From an uncultured Christensenella sp. (GTDB lineage Bacteria > Bacillota > Clostridia > Christensenellales > UBA3700), in NCBI GenBank assembly GCA_910577795.1, contig CAJTNW010000003.1, positions 59,443-80,218 of the forward strand: a stretch of 20,776 nt of DNA, in the 5' to 3' direction. Positions 1 to 8,116 of this stretch are shown piece after piece. The notes below the pieces were generated by a model that saw nothing but the letters and a program-made list of their open reading frames with translations, ran no database searches and was not told the DNA's origin. Each line of letters begins with the position of its first letter. Position 1 is the stretch's first letter. The translations under genes and the position numbers were made by a program.

Positions 1-423
1 GCTTATAAATTGCTTTATATTGAAAAAAATGGCAGTACTTATAATACATATTATTTAGACAAAAATAACCAAGATGCAGTGTGGACTGCTGAAACTGTAA
101 CAAGTAATGATGCTTTAGTAGATAAGTTATATGAATATTGTTATATAAATATAGATAGTTTTGATAGTTTTAGTGAATTATTTGATAAATTAGCATCAAG
201 AAGTAGTTTTTATGGTTTGCAGAGAAACTATGATATTGATAGATTTTTTGATAAAATTGAAGAAAATAAGTATTCAGGTAATTCTAAATTCCCTTATAGT
301 GATTATACTTTAACTATTTTAGAAAATAAACTTGTATTGGAAAGTGAGAAATATGACAATGAGGAAATTGCTTATTGTACTTCTATAACAATTCCACTAG
401 ACGCAAAAGATGCATTGATTTAA
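1..423 (+). CDS. Unrecognised protein, C-terminal part only
   Basis: The reading frame is open from the first base of the window and ends at TAA 421-423, so the gene very probably begins to the left. A TTG lies at base 10, but no ribosome binding site is visible before it. About 140 residues are seen. They are polar and rich in Tyr, Asp, Asn and Ser, with no membrane segment and no catalytic motif I can name. The segment looks like an alternating helix/strand soluble domain. I do not recognise the family. It is followed within 15 bases by a strong hairpin terminator shared with the convergent ABC-exporter operon, so it is the last gene of a plus-strand transcript. Confidence 0.6.
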   Translation, partial: AYKLLYIEKNGSTYNTYYLDKNNQDAVWTAETVTSNDALVDKLYEYCYINIDSFDSFSELFDKLASRSSFYGLQRNYDIDRFFDKIEENKYSGNSKFPYSDYTLTILENKLVLESEKYDNEEIAYCTSITIPLDAKDALI

Positions 424-436
424 AACTTAAAATAAT

Positions 437-466
437 AAAAATTCCACCAATTATGGTGGAATTTTT
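437..466. terminator. Bidirectional intrinsic terminator between convergent genes
   Basis: A perfect 13-base-pair stem (437-449 with 454-466) has the 4-base loop ATTA. An A-run on the left arm and a T-run on the right arm let it work for both strands. The stop codon of the minus-strand ABC ATPase (465-467) lies partly inside the right arm. Confidence 0.85.
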
Positions 467-1148
467 ATATCATATTATCACTTATTATGCCATCTTTTAT
501 GTAGATAATTTTATCCATTTTATTTGCTACATTAATATCATGTGTTACAACTATAATTGTTTTGCCTTTTTGTTGCAATTCTTTTAGTATATTTACAATA
601 TTTGTGGCTGTTTCGGAATCTAAAGCACCTGTTGGTTCGTCTGCTAAAATTATTTCGGGGTCATTTACCATGGCTCTTGCAATAGCCACTCTTTGTTTTT
701 GTCCGCCGGATAATTCGCGTACTTTTGTGTTTCTTAAGTCAAATATTTTAAGTTTATTTAGTATGGTATTTATTCTATCATTATGTTCATTGGACTTGTA
801 TTTTTTGCTAAAGAGCAAAGGTATTCTTATATTATTTATAACTTTATCACTCTCAATTAATCCGTATGACTGCAATATAAAGCCAAAAATAGAATTTCGT
901 ATTTCTGCAAGTTCTGTACCATTTTTTGATGTGATATTCTCACCATTCAACAAGTATTCGCCATCTGTAAAATTATCTAAGCACCCAATAATGTTAAGTA
1001 AAGTAGACTTACCACTGCCGGATACTCCCATAATTGCAAGGCTATCGCCTTTATTGATAGTAAGATGCACACCTTGCAAAGCATATACTTCGTTAGGTTT
1101 GCCTTGGTTGTATTTTTTGTGTATGTTTGATAACTTAATTATTTCCAT
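465..1148 (-). CDS. ABC transporter ATP-binding protein, LolD/MacB type
   Basis: This is the ATPase subunit of an ABC exporter of the MacB/LolD/FtsE group. It should hydrolyse ATP on the cytoplasmic face to drive two FtsX-like permeases encoded just upstream. Visible motifs are Walker A GVSGSGKST (residues 41-49), a Q-loop FILQSYGL (about 90-97), signature LSGGQKQR (146-153), Walker B IILADEPTGALD (166-177) and the H-loop VVTHD. The 227-residue length is normal for the family. The start has a GAGGA ribosome binding site a few bases upstream. It is the third gene of a minus-strand operon, 42 bases after the second permease. The stop codon sits inside the terminator stem. The substrate cannot be read from the sequence; relatives export antimicrobial peptides, macrolides or lipoproteins. 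No two-component system or immunity gene is adjacent in the window. Confidence 0.93.
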   Translation of the reverse strand: MEIIKLSNIHKKYNQGKPNEVYALQGVHLTINKGDSLAIMGVSGSGKSTLLNIIGCLDNFTDGEYLLNGENITSKNGTELAEIRNSIFGFILQSYGLIESDKVINNIRIPLLFSKKYKSNEHNDRINTILNKLKIFDLRNTKVRELSGGQKQRVAIARAMVNDPEIILADEPTGALDSETATNIVNILKELQQKGKTIIVVTHDINVANKMDKIIYIKDGIISDNMI

Positions 1149-1190
1149 ATCTTCCTCAATTTTATAACATTTAGTTTTTTAAAAATCTTT

Positions 1191-2327
1191 TTATTCCAAA
1201 TTGTTATTTGAAATAGAATTAAGCGGTTTAAACTTGGCAAACTTTATAAATCCAAATGAGATACATAAAATGTAAATCCCAAAAATTATACTTGCAGATA
1301 TAAGGTATGTTGGCCAGTCTATAAAAATGCCATTATCCATATATGCAGTGGATATGATTATGCCCATTACAGTAGTAGATAAAATAAATGAAAAAACAAA
1401 TATTAGTAACATTTTTATTATCTCAATAGCAATAATGGTAGAACGTTTTCCGCCATAAATGTACATTATTCCACTTCGCTTAATTAATTTATCTGCCATA
1501 AAGTAGTAATTGCTTATTATTACTACTGCAAATAAAAATAATAAAGCAGCCATCCAATACATAAATACATCATTAACATCAGTTTTCTGATAACTTTCGT
1601 TTAAGTCCCTTAAACTTCTTGCAGATGCACCTAAATTCTTGTAATAATCTGCGGTTTTATCATTAATCATTAAGCCATTTTTATTAACTTTTGCATAAGG
1701 TGGTATGTTATCATATATCATAAAACTATTAGAAAAAGTACCATGATACATATCCGTAATCATGTTTTTACCTCTATCAAAATCATAATAGATATTACCA
1801 CTATAACCAATAACTTTAATTTTTTGTTTGTATTGATATATACCTTGATAAACTGAAATTTCATAAATTTTGCCTATCTCATAACTTTCTCCAAGTCCTT
1901 TTGGCACATAAGCCTCTCTATAATCTTTAGGCATTTTAGCCGAAAATTTAAAGTCTAGTGGTGGCATATTTTTTACTAGTGCTTCACTGACAAAGTTGTA
2001 TGAATATGTAAAAACATTACCTACTTCATCTGTTACTGAATACCAACCATAATTTACAATTCCAGCAAAATTTTCCATATCAAAAGTTTTAGATAGTTCT
2101 TTGTAAGTAATGTTTTCTATATCTGTAAAGTAATCATCAAAACTTATAATGCAATAGTCGGCTGTCTTTTCATTATAAATATCTATAGTAACATCAACTA
2201 CATGTTCCACTGACTGATAATAGCAAAGTGGCAAAATTATCAATGTAAAAGTTAAAAAGAAAACTATTACACTTGATAAAAAATAAGAAGATTTTAAGTT
2301 GTCTTTAAAAATACTTAATTTATTCAT
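1191..2327 (-). CDS. FtsX-like ABC transporter permease
   Basis: Integral membrane protein of 378 residues with the layout of MacB/FtsX permeases. It has one transmembrane helix near the N terminus (about residues 15-37), a large extracellular domain of about 220 residues, and three hydrophobic helices in the last 130 residues. The middle domain is polar and rich in Tyr and Asp, as expected outside the membrane. It starts 11 bases after the stop of the upstream permease, behind an AAAGG-type ribosome binding site, and lies 42 bases before the ATPase. The two permeases differ in sequence and probably form a heterodimer with two copies of the ATPase. The family call rests on topology and operon context more than on signature residues. 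The substrate is unknown. Confidence 0.8.
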   Translation of the reverse strand: MNKLSIFKDNLKSSYFLSSVIVFFLTFTLIILPLCYYQSVEHVVDVTIDIYNEKTADYCIISFDDYFTDIENITYKELSKTFDMENFAGIVNYGWYSVTDEVGNVFTYSYNFVSEALVKNMPPLDFKFSAKMPKDYREAYVPKGLGESYEIGKIYEISVYQGIYQYKQKIKVIGYSGNIYYDFDRGKNMITDMYHGTFSNSFMIYDNIPPYAKVNKNGLMINDKTADYYKNLGASARSLRDLNESYQKTDVNDVFMYWMAALLFLFAVVIISNYYFMADKLIKRSGIMYIYGGKRSTIIAIEIIKMLLIFVFSFILSTTVMGIIISTAYMDNGIFIDWPTYLISASIIFGIYILCISFGFIKFAKFKPLNSISNNNLE

Positions 2328-2338
2328 TTATTTGCCTT

Positions 2339-3442
2339 TTAATTATATTTAGTATTTGCTGGCATTGCCTTTGCACGTTTTATTACATATATAAGCGATA
2401 CTGATATCATACTTAGCATAGGACCGCCTATTAAAATCAAATAGTGTAACCATTCATAGCCAGTAATTACTACATCATAAGTACTTTGCATAGTAACATC
2501 TAAAATTAAATCAAAAATCAAACCAAAACCTATTGCTATAATTGCAATTAATATAGTTTCTACTATCATTGCGGTTGCAAGTAATTTTGGGCTACAACCT
2601 AAAGTCTTATAAGTTGCGTATTTTTTACTATTGCATTTTACCCAATAATTTATTATTGAAAGAGTAGATAGTATACCAACTGCAAGCATACTAAACAGCA
2701 TAATCATTGCTATTGGTGTAGTTGACATATAAAACTCTATTTTATATCCAAGTTTTTTCACTTTATTTTTTAAATGGTTAACATCTTTATAATTAATTTT
2801 AGTTATGCTACCATTAGCCATTACTTCTGTAGGTTTGTCAAACATGTGCTCTGCAGGGCGAATGGAAGAATACCACTCATTTATGGGCAGATTATAAGGA
2901 ATAATAAAAGTATCACCATAACCAGAGTAAATGTTACGCACTTTTAAATCATTGCCGTAAAGTTTAATTGTATCACCTACAACTATACCATTTTCGTAAG
3001 CAAGTGGCTCTGGTATTGCAACTACATTTTGTTTGTTTTCTATATTTTCTTCAGTTATATTTTTGTTGCCAGTAATTTGAAAGATAACACTAATAGAGTC
3101 AAATTTTATTGGTGTATTATTTATTTCAAGATTACAGTCAAAATGTGCAACTGAAAGACTACTCCCAACCTTTTCTCCCTCAAATTGTATTTGCTCTCTA
3201 ACACTTCTTATATAGTCACCTAGTGTAATGCGAGTTTCCAATAAATTATTTGCAGGGGTTTTAAACCTAAAACTACAAGATTCAAAACAGTCTTGCACTA
3301 TGCTTTGTGTAATGGTACGGGAAGGGATACAACAACAAATCGTTGTGCTAAAAAAAATTAATAGCAATAAAATAAACGCAACAGGTTTTGTCCTGATGGA
3401 TTGTTTTATGCTATTAAAAATAAAAATCAAATTTTTTTTCAT
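2339..3442 (-). CDS. FtsX-like ABC transporter permease, first gene of the exporter operon
   Basis: A 367-residue membrane protein. I place the start at ATG 3442-3440, giving an N terminus MKKNLIFIF, rather than at the TTG 42 bases further out: a G-rich Shine-Dalgarno stretch precedes this ATG, and the outer TTG lies upstream of the predicted promoter -10 box. Topology is one N-terminal helix (about 20-40), an extracellular domain of about 200 residues, and three C-terminal helices, as in MacB-type permeases. The C terminus ends in a basic segment containing KRAKAMPAN, similar in character to the short cytoplasmic tails of FtsX-family permeases. It is first in the operon permease-permease-ATPase, behind a near-consensus housekeeping promoter at 3473-3501. 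No substrate can be inferred. Confidence 0.82.
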   Translation of the reverse strand: MKKNLIFIFNSIKQSIRTKPVAFILLLLIFFSTTICCCIPSRTITQSIVQDCFESCSFRFKTPANNLLETRITLGDYIRSVREQIQFEGEKVGSSLSVAHFDCNLEINNTPIKFDSISVIFQITGNKNITEENIENKQNVVAIPEPLAYENGIVVGDTIKLYGNDLKVRNIYSGYGDTFIIPYNLPINEWYSSIRPAEHMFDKPTEVMANGSITKINYKDVNHLKNKVKKLGYKIEFYMSTTPIAMIMLFSMLAVGILSTLSIINYWVKCNSKKYATYKTLGCSPKLLATAMIVETILIAIIAIGFGLIFDLILDVTMQSTYDVVITGYEWLHYLILIGGPMLSMISVSLIYVIKRAKAMPANTKYN

Positions 3443-3472
3443 TTTAGTAATCCCCAACCTCTTATCAAATAT

Positions 3473-3501
3473 ATTATAGCACAACTCAAAATAAATGTAA
3501 A
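3473..3501 (-). promoter_or_regulatory. Sigma-A-type promoter of the ABC exporter operon
   Basis: Read on the minus strand: -35 TTTACA (3501-3496), 17-base spacer, -10 TATAAT (3478-3473), with an upstream TG giving an extended -10. The -10 lies 30 bases before the chosen permease start. The -35 begins only a few bases downstream of the rpsI terminator. Confidence 0.8.
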
Positions 3502-3504
3502 TAG

Positions 3505-3538
3505 CAAAAAAACATACCCACCAGTAATTGGTGGGTAT
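3505..3538 (-). terminator. Terminator of the rplM-rpsI operon
   Basis: The stem of 3514-3523 with 3529-3538 has a GC-rich core (ACCCACC/GGTGGGT) and a 5-base loop. On the minus strand it is followed by a run of seven T (3511-3505). It lies about 115 bases after the rpsI stop and ends directly at the next promoter. Confidence 0.85.
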
Positions 3539-3652
3539 TGTGTTTTATTAAATTATGTAATTCAATAAGTTAAACTTTATTTATAACATACTGAATTGTA
3601 TAAGCACAATAGGTGAGTGCTTGATAAAAACATCTGCAAATACAGAAGAAAA

Positions 3653-4063
3653 TTATCTCTTGCTGAATTGAGGTGCTTTTCTTGCTTTTTTAAGACCGTA
3701 TTTCTTACGTTCTTTTGCTCTAGGGTCACGAGTTAAGAAACCTGCGGCTTTAAGTGCTGCTTTGTATTCCTCAGCATTTGCAACTACCATTGCTCTTGCA
3801 ATACCATGTCTGATAGCACCTGCTTGACCAGTAAAGCCACCACCTTTAACATTAACAATTATATCAAATTGCTCTGTAGCACCAGTTAATACAAGTGGTT
3901 GACGAACGATAAGTTTTAAAGTTTCTAAGTCGAAATACTCATCAATTGAACGTTTATTGATAGTTATATTGCCATTACCACCAGGGATAAGACGAACTCT
4001 AGCAATTGCCTTTTTTCTTCTACCAGTTCCCCAGTATTGCACTTTCTTTTTTGCTTTAGCCAT
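3653..4063 (-). CDS. rpsI: 30S ribosomal protein S9
   Basis: Small-subunit ribosomal protein S9, whose C-terminal tail reaches the decoding centre near the P-site tRNA. It is recognised from the conserved N-terminal segment [16 protein letters not shown], the middle segment [20 protein letters not shown], and the family-typical end [12 protein letters not shown] with its invariant terminal SKR. The 136-residue length is close to that of other bacterial S9 proteins. The start has a strong AAGGAGG ribosome binding site in the 18-base gap after rplM. rplM-rpsI is the near-universal bacterial pairing and is followed here by a terminator at 3505-3538. Nothing about the protein is unusual. Confidence 0.98.
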   Translation of the reverse strand: MAKAKKKVQYWGTGRRKKAIARVRLIPGGNGNITINKRSIDEYFDLETLKLIVRQPLVLTGATEQFDIIVNVKGGGFTGQAGAIRHGIARAMVVANAEEYKAALKAAGFLTRDPRAKERKKYGLKKARKAPQFSKR

Positions 4064-4081
4064 AGTTTGTATTCCTCCTTA

Positions 4082-4510
4082 TTAGAATTTTAATTCAATA
4101 GGTTGTTGAGCCTGATGATTATGCTCTGCACCTTTGAATACTTTTAATTTATTAATCATATCACGACCTAAAGAGTTTTTAGGTAACATACCTTTAACGG
4201 CTCTCTCTAGTGCTTTGTCTGAATCTTCAGCCATACGTTTTTTAAATTGAATTTCTTTTAGACCACCAATGTAGCCAGTGTGATAACGATAATATTTTTG
4301 CTCTAATTTTTTGCCTGTAAGAACGATTTTGTCAGTATTGATAGCGATAACATAGTCACCACAATCTACATTAGGAGTGTAGCAAGGCTTATTTTTACCT
4401 CTAAGTACACTAGCGATTTGGCTAGCAACTCTACCAAGTACAAGACCTTCGCAGTCTATAACATACCATTTTCTTTCGATTTCTTCAGGCTTTGCCATAT
4501 ATGATTTCAT
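4082..4510 (-). CDS. rplM: 50S ribosomal protein L13
   Basis: Large-subunit ribosomal protein L13, an early assembly protein that binds 23S rRNA. Conserved features are an [21 protein letters not shown] start, [15 protein letters not shown], a [15 protein letters not shown] segment, the HTGYIGG motif, the [12 protein letters not shown] segment, and the end EHNHQAQQP. The 142 residues equal the usual length. The ATG at 4510 has a GGAGG ribosome binding site nine bases upstream. It is first in the rplM-rpsI transcript, with a consensus promoter at 4599-4627 and a leader of roughly 80 bases that may fold over the ribosome binding site. It follows truA in the common Firmicutes order. Confidence 0.98.
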   Translation of the reverse strand: MKSYMAKPEEIERKWYVIDCEGLVLGRVASQIASVLRGKNKPCYTPNVDCGDYVIAINTDKIVLTGKKLEQKYYRYHTGYIGGLKEIQFKKRMAEDSDKALERAVKGMLPKNSLGRDMINKLKVFKGAEHNHQAQQPIELKF

Positions 4511-4598
4511 GGTAAAAAACCTCCGATAATTTTTATAATTGCAAAATGTTAATTTTCGGGGGGCTAATCCTTAAACTATACATTTAATACGCTTAATT
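4511..4598 (-). promoter_or_regulatory. rplM 5' leader with possible ribosome-binding-site hairpin
   Basis: On the minus strand the leader holds CCCCCCGAAAAT (4563-4552), which can pair with ATTATCGGAGG (4530-4520). That segment includes the rplM Shine-Dalgarno sequence, and the pairing has one A-A mismatch plus a C-A mismatch or bulge. L13 leaders in Firmicutes are known autoregulatory RNA elements; whether this one fits that family's consensus I cannot test here. Confidence 0.4.
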
Positions 4599-4627
4599 AT
4601 TTTATAATATAAACAATATTATGTCAA
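4599..4627 (-). promoter_or_regulatory. Sigma-A-type promoter of rplM-rpsI
   Basis: Minus strand: a perfect -35 TTGACA (4627-4622), 17-base spacer, -10 TAAAAT (4604-4599). It lies about 90 bases before the rplM start, leaving room for a regulatory leader. Confidence 0.82.
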
Positions 4628-4742
4628 GTAAAAAACTCACTATTTTTAATTTTTGGTAATTTTTTTTAATATTTATAAAATTCTATTAATATTAGAATAA
4701 TATTCTCTATAAAATACAAACTTTTTAAATAGTTTTTCAGTA

Positions 4743-5483
4743 TCAAACGGGATAAAAAACTTTCTCTAAAGTAAGTGGCTCGGGTGGGGCAGTGTGTCCG
4801 CCAAATTTTCTATCACCAGTTTCAAACATTTTATCTATACATAAAATATCCAGTTTGCCTCTTGCAATATCAAGTACAGTGCCTATTATTATGCGTACCA
4901 TATTGTACAAAAAACCATTTGCAGTAATTTTTATTTCAAAACAATTTTCATTTAGATTTACTAAATCTATTGCTAGTATATCTCTTTCAAAATCAATTAC
5001 ATCTGAGCCACTTGACATAAAGGCTTTAAAGTTATGTTTGCCTTTTAGTTTTTCTAGTGCGGCTTTTAGCAGAGCAATATCTATTTTAAATGGATATTGA
5101 TAGTATTTTTTGTAAAGTGGTCTGTTTATATTTGTAAGACAAATTTTGTAACTGTATGTTTTTGCAATTGCACTAAACCTTGCATGAAAATCTTTGCTAA
5201 CTTCTTTGCAATATAAAATAGAAATATCATCTGGCAGTAAGTTTTGTATTGCATAAGGTATTTTTTCGTCTTTAATATCTGTATTTGCATCAAAGTGAAT
5301 TACTTGACCACGTGCCGAAACTCCACTATCTGTTCTTCCACTTGCTGTAATTTTTGTATCGGTTTTAAATAATGTTGATAAGGCTTTTTCTATAATTTCT
5401 TGAATAGTAATTGCATTTGGTTGAACCTGAAACCCAGAGTAATTTTGCCCATCATATTCTACTAAACATTTGTATCTTTTCAT
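4743..5483 (-). CDS. truA: tRNA pseudouridine(38-40) synthase TruA
   Basis: Converts uridines 38-40 in the anticodon stem-loop of tRNAs to pseudouridine. I chose ATG 5483-5481 (N terminus MKRYKCLVEYDG), which shares one base with the ecfT stop codon. An ATG twelve bases further upstream is possible but has a poorly spaced ribosome binding site. The 246 residues are typical. The start YDGQNYSGFQVQP and the catalytic block GRTDSGVSARGQV are diagnostic, with the nucleophilic Asp at residue 52. A C-terminal NGFLYNMVRIIIGT block is the usual second signature. It is the last gene of the ecfA1-ecfA2-ecfT-truA overlapping set. No convincing terminator separates it from rplM, so read-through into the ribosomal genes is possible. 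Confidence 0.97.
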   Translation of the reverse strand: MKRYKCLVEYDGQNYSGFQVQPNAITIQEIIEKALSTLFKTDTKITASGRTDSGVSARGQVIHFDANTDIKDEKIPYAIQNLLPDDISILYCKEVSKDFHARFSAIAKTYSYKICLTNINRPLYKKYYQYPFKIDIALLKAALEKLKGKHNFKAFMSSGSDVIDFERDILAIDLVNLNENCFEIKITANGFLYNMVRIIIGTVLDIARGKLDILCIDKMFETGDRKFGGHTAPPEPLTLEKVFYPV

Positions 5484-6355
5484 TATCCTATCCAACTTTT
5501 AAACAAATTTACAATATAGTAGTCTGTGCCAAAAAATATTGAATCAGCAGGTGCTTTTGTTAAGTAGCAGTCAAGCATAATCAAAACTATCAAAACTGCT
5601 AAAATCAAAAAGGCTATTAAGTCACGATAACTAAAAGTAAGTTTTTTCATTTTAGTTCTGTTTTTAGTGGCATTGTAGCACCTTGCATCCAAAGCATCTG
5701 CAAGTTCGTCCGCACGTCTAAAACTACTTACAAAAAGTGGAATTAAAATTGGTACCATAGATAGTACTCTTTCATGAATTTTGCCAGTATCAAAAGCAGC
5801 ACCTCTTGCTTTTTGTGCGGCTATTATCTTGTCTGTTTCTTCCATAAGAGTAGGGATAAATCTTAGTGCTATGCTCATTGTTATTGCAATATCATGTACT
5901 GGTACTTTTATATACTTTAATGGTTTTAAAAGACACTCAATTGCATCAGTGAGTTCCATAGGTGTGGTTGTTAAAGATAGCATATTTGTACCTATAACTA
6001 AAAGAGCAAGTCTTAAAGCAAGTTTAATTGTAAAATCAATACCTTTATCAGTAATTGTAAATATCCACCAATGTGCTAAAACATTGCCTTCGCTATACAA
6101 AAATAAATTGATTAGTCCAGTAAAAATTAATAGGAATAAAATCAATTTTATGCTTTTAAGTACGATTTTTGGAGGGATTTTAGCAACAATTGTAACTATA
6201 GTTAAAAATATAAATACATACATAAAGGCAGTATATGACTTTGCAAAAAATATAAAAATCATAAACAAAAGACTAAATATAAGTTTTGCTCTTGGGTCTA
6301 GTCTGTGTATAGGTGAGTTGGTTGGGTAGTATTGCCCAAATGAAATATCTCTCAT
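5483..6355 (-). CDS. ecfT: ECF transporter transmembrane coupling protein EcfT
   Basis: The T component of an energy-coupling factor transporter. It sits in the membrane and links two ATPases (EcfA1, EcfA2) to exchangeable vitamin- or metal-binding S components. It has 290 residues with several hydrophobic segments. The N terminus SPIHRLDPRAKL is the family's typical opening. The two cytoplasmic coupling helices carry the Ala-Arg-Gly-type signatures: AQKARGAAF in the middle and ADELADALDARCYN further on, where Cys takes the usual Gly place. The start codon overlaps the ecfA2 stop by four bases (ATGA), which points to translational coupling. Since no S component gene is adjacent, this is the shared (group II) module serving S components encoded elsewhere. 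Confidence 0.95.
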   Translation of the reverse strand: MRDISFGQYYPTNSPIHRLDPRAKLIFSLLFMIFIFFAKSYTAFMYVFIFLTIVTIVAKIPPKIVLKSIKLILFLLIFTGLINLFLYSEGNVLAHWWIFTITDKGIDFTIKLALRLALLVIGTNMLSLTTTPMELTDAIECLLKPLKYIKVPVHDIAITMSIALRFIPTLMEETDKIIAAQKARGAAFDTGKIHERVLSMVPILIPLFVSSFRRADELADALDARCYNATKNRTKMKKLTFSYRDLIAFLILAVLIVLIMLDCYLTKAPADSIFFGTDYYIVNLFKSWIG

Positions 6356-7224
6356 AAACTACCCCCTTGATTTTTATATTTAATAATTGCAGTAATTAAG
6401 TCTTGTGGAGTTATAATATCTCCATCCAATTTAATATTATTTGCTTTTAAATAATTGTTGACTTTTACGCAAAGCGGAATATCTAACCCCATATTTAAGA
6501 GTTCTTCTGAGTGAGTAAATAACTCATTTATTGGAAGGTCAAAGGCTATTTTTGCGTTGTTGAAAACTACTAGTCTGTTGCAATATTGAGTTATCTCATT
6601 TATGTCATGAGATATTACTATAATAGTTGGAGTAATAGTATTTTTTAAGTTAGTAATTAAGTTTAAAATTTGCCTTTTGCCAATAGGGTCTAATCCTGCA
6701 GTAGGTTCATCTAAAATTAACACTTTAGGTTTCATAGCAAGTACGCCTGCTATTGCAACTCTACGTTTTTGTCCGCCTGATAAATCAAAAGGTGAGCGGT
6801 TTTTGTAGTAATCATAATCTAGTCCTACAGCATCCATAGCAAGTCTAACTCTGTTTTTTATTTCTTCAGCAGGTAATTTTAAATTTTTAGGACCAAAAGC
6901 AATGTCTTTTTCCACTGTATCTGCAAATAATTGATATTCAGGATACTGAAAAACCATACCAACTTCTTGCCTTAATTTTCTAAGGTCAGGTTTAGGCTTT
7001 TTTTGAGTAAGGTTAATATCAAATACTTTTATTTCCCCATCTTGTGCTTTTATTAAGCCATTTATATGTTGTATAAAAGTTGATTTTCCGCTACCAGTAT
7101 GTCCAATAATTCCTAAAAAGTCACCCTCGTTTATAGTAAGATTTATATCTTTTAAAGCAATTTTTTCATAAGGAGTTTTTTTGCTGTAAGTGTAAGTAAG
7201 GTTTTTTACTTCAATATTTTGCAT
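6352..7224 (-). CDS. ecfA2: ECF transporter ATP-binding protein EcfA2
   Basis: One of the two ATPases of the shared ECF transporter. Visible motifs are Walker A GHTGSGKST (residues 41-49), Q-loop VFQYPEYQLF, signature LSGGQKRRVAIAG, Walker B VLILDEPTAGLD and switch histidine ISHDI. An extended C-terminal domain follows, as in other ECF ATPases. The length of 290 is typical. The start at 7224 is fixed by a strong AAGGAGG ribosome binding site, although this makes the gene overlap the end of ecfA1 by 19 bases. Its own stop overlaps the ecfT start by four bases. The IIGHTGSGKST-type N-terminal half and its place as the second ATPase of the set support EcfA2 rather than EcfA1. Confidence 0.95.
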   Translation of the reverse strand: MQNIEVKNLTYTYSKKTPYEKIALKDINLTINEGDFLGIIGHTGSGKSTFIQHINGLIKAQDGEIKVFDINLTQKKPKPDLRKLRQEVGMVFQYPEYQLFADTVEKDIAFGPKNLKLPAEEIKNRVRLAMDAVGLDYDYYKNRSPFDLSGGQKRRVAIAGVLAMKPKVLILDEPTAGLDPIGKRQILNLITNLKNTITPTIIVISHDINEITQYCNRLVVFNNAKIAFDLPINELFTHSEELLNMGLDIPLCVKVNNYLKANNIKLDGDIITPQDLITAIIKYKNQGGSL

Positions 7225-8045
7225 AGTTCCTCCTTAAGTGCGTTTTCTGTTAAAATATCCCCCTCAATATCAATTCCATTATCCCTTAAACTATTTGCTA
7301 TTGCAAGAGGTAATGGCAGGTCAAGTCCTGCACTTTTTATAAGTTCAGTTTGTTTGAATATATTTTGCGGGGTATCCATAGCAATAATTCTTGCATCATT
7401 CATAATAGCAACTCTATCACAGTCAACTGCCTCGTCCATATAATGCGTTATCCAAATTATTGTTATATTTTCCTCTTTATTTAGTTGTTTTGCAACCTCA
7501 AGTACTTCCTTTCTGCCTTGAGGGTCGAGCATAGCAGTGCTTTCGTCAAAAACAATTATTTTAGGCTTAATTGCAAGTATACCAGCAATAGCAATTCGTT
7601 GTTTTTGTCCTCCAGACATTTTGAATGGTGTAGATTTTTTATGTTCACTCATACCAACTTTTTCAAGTGCCCAATTAACTCTATCAATAATTTCTTCACG
7701 TGGAATCCCTAAGTTTTCTGGACCAAAAGCAATGTCGTCTTCTACAATGCTTGCTATCATTTGGTTATCAGGATTTTGAAAAACCATACCAATATTACTT
7801 CTTATTTCAAAGATTTTAGAGGTATCTTTTGTGTTAACTCCAAAAATTTCTACTTCACCAAGACGCGGGATAAGTAGTCCATTTAAAATTTTGGCTAAGG
7901 TAGATTTACCACTGCCATTATGCCCAAGCAATGCAACAAATTCACCTTCTTCAACATCAAGGCTTACATTATTTAATGCGCGGACTATTCCGCCAGTTTG
8001 AGTTTTATATTCAAGTGTAGCACCGCTTATATGAATGGCTTTCAT
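7206..8045 (-). CDS. ecfA1: ECF transporter ATP-binding protein EcfA1
   Basis: First ATPase of the shared ECF module. I use ATG 8045-8043 (N terminus MKAIHISGATLEY, 279 residues), because a GAGG ribosome binding site lies five bases before it. An in-frame upstream start would add 13 hydrophobic residues that do not look like family sequence. Motifs are Walker A GHNGSGKST (41-49), Q-loop VFQNPDNQ, signature MSGGQKQRIAIAG, Walker B IIVFDESTAMLD and switch region ITHYMDEA. The Asp-Glu-Ser-Thr Walker B variant is the usual EcfA1 form. It begins the overlapping set ecfA1-ecfA2-ecfT-truA. In most Firmicutes rplQ lies directly upstream; here the neighbour is a divergent fucosidase gene, and a separate promoter is present at 8075-8103. 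Confidence 0.95.
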   Translation of the reverse strand: MKAIHISGATLEYKTQTGGIVRALNNVSLDVEEGEFVALLGHNGSGKSTLAKILNGLLIPRLGEVEIFGVNTKDTSKIFEIRSNIGMVFQNPDNQMIASIVEDDIAFGPENLGIPREEIIDRVNWALEKVGMSEHKKSTPFKMSGGQKQRIAIAGILAIKPKIIVFDESTAMLDPQGRKEVLEVAKQLNKEENITIIWITHYMDEAVDCDRVAIMNDARIIAMDTPQNIFKQTELIKSAGLDLPLPLAIANSLRDNGIDIEGDILTENALKEELCKILK

Positions 8046-8074
8046 TTTTACCTCGTTAACTAATTCTAACAATA

Positions 8075-8103
8075 AATATAACATATAAATAATTAAAAGT
8101 AAA
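8075..8103 (-). promoter_or_regulatory. Probable promoter of ecfA1-ecfA2-ecfT-truA
   Basis: Minus strand: -35 TTTACT (8103-8098), 17-base spacer, -10 TATATT (8080-8075), 30 bases before the chosen ecfA1 start. The match is moderate. The -35 overlaps one copy of TTAAAAGT (8093-8100), a motif that recurs in the palindrome just upstream. Confidence 0.5.
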
Positions 8104-8116
8104 GTTTATTGATTAG

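Noticed and set aside
562..1167. Open frame of 201 codons on the plus strand
   Set aside because: It lies opposite the ABC ATPase, whose motifs are all clear. Its translation has no family features and no ribosome binding site.
4680..4698. Small inverted repeat ATTCTA...TAGAAT as a terminator after truA
   Set aside because: Only six AT-rich pairs with no clean T-run; too weak to call.
5781..6329. Open frame of 182 codons on the plus strand
   Set aside because: It is the antisense of ecfT. The hydrophobic look comes from the complement of membrane-helix codons.
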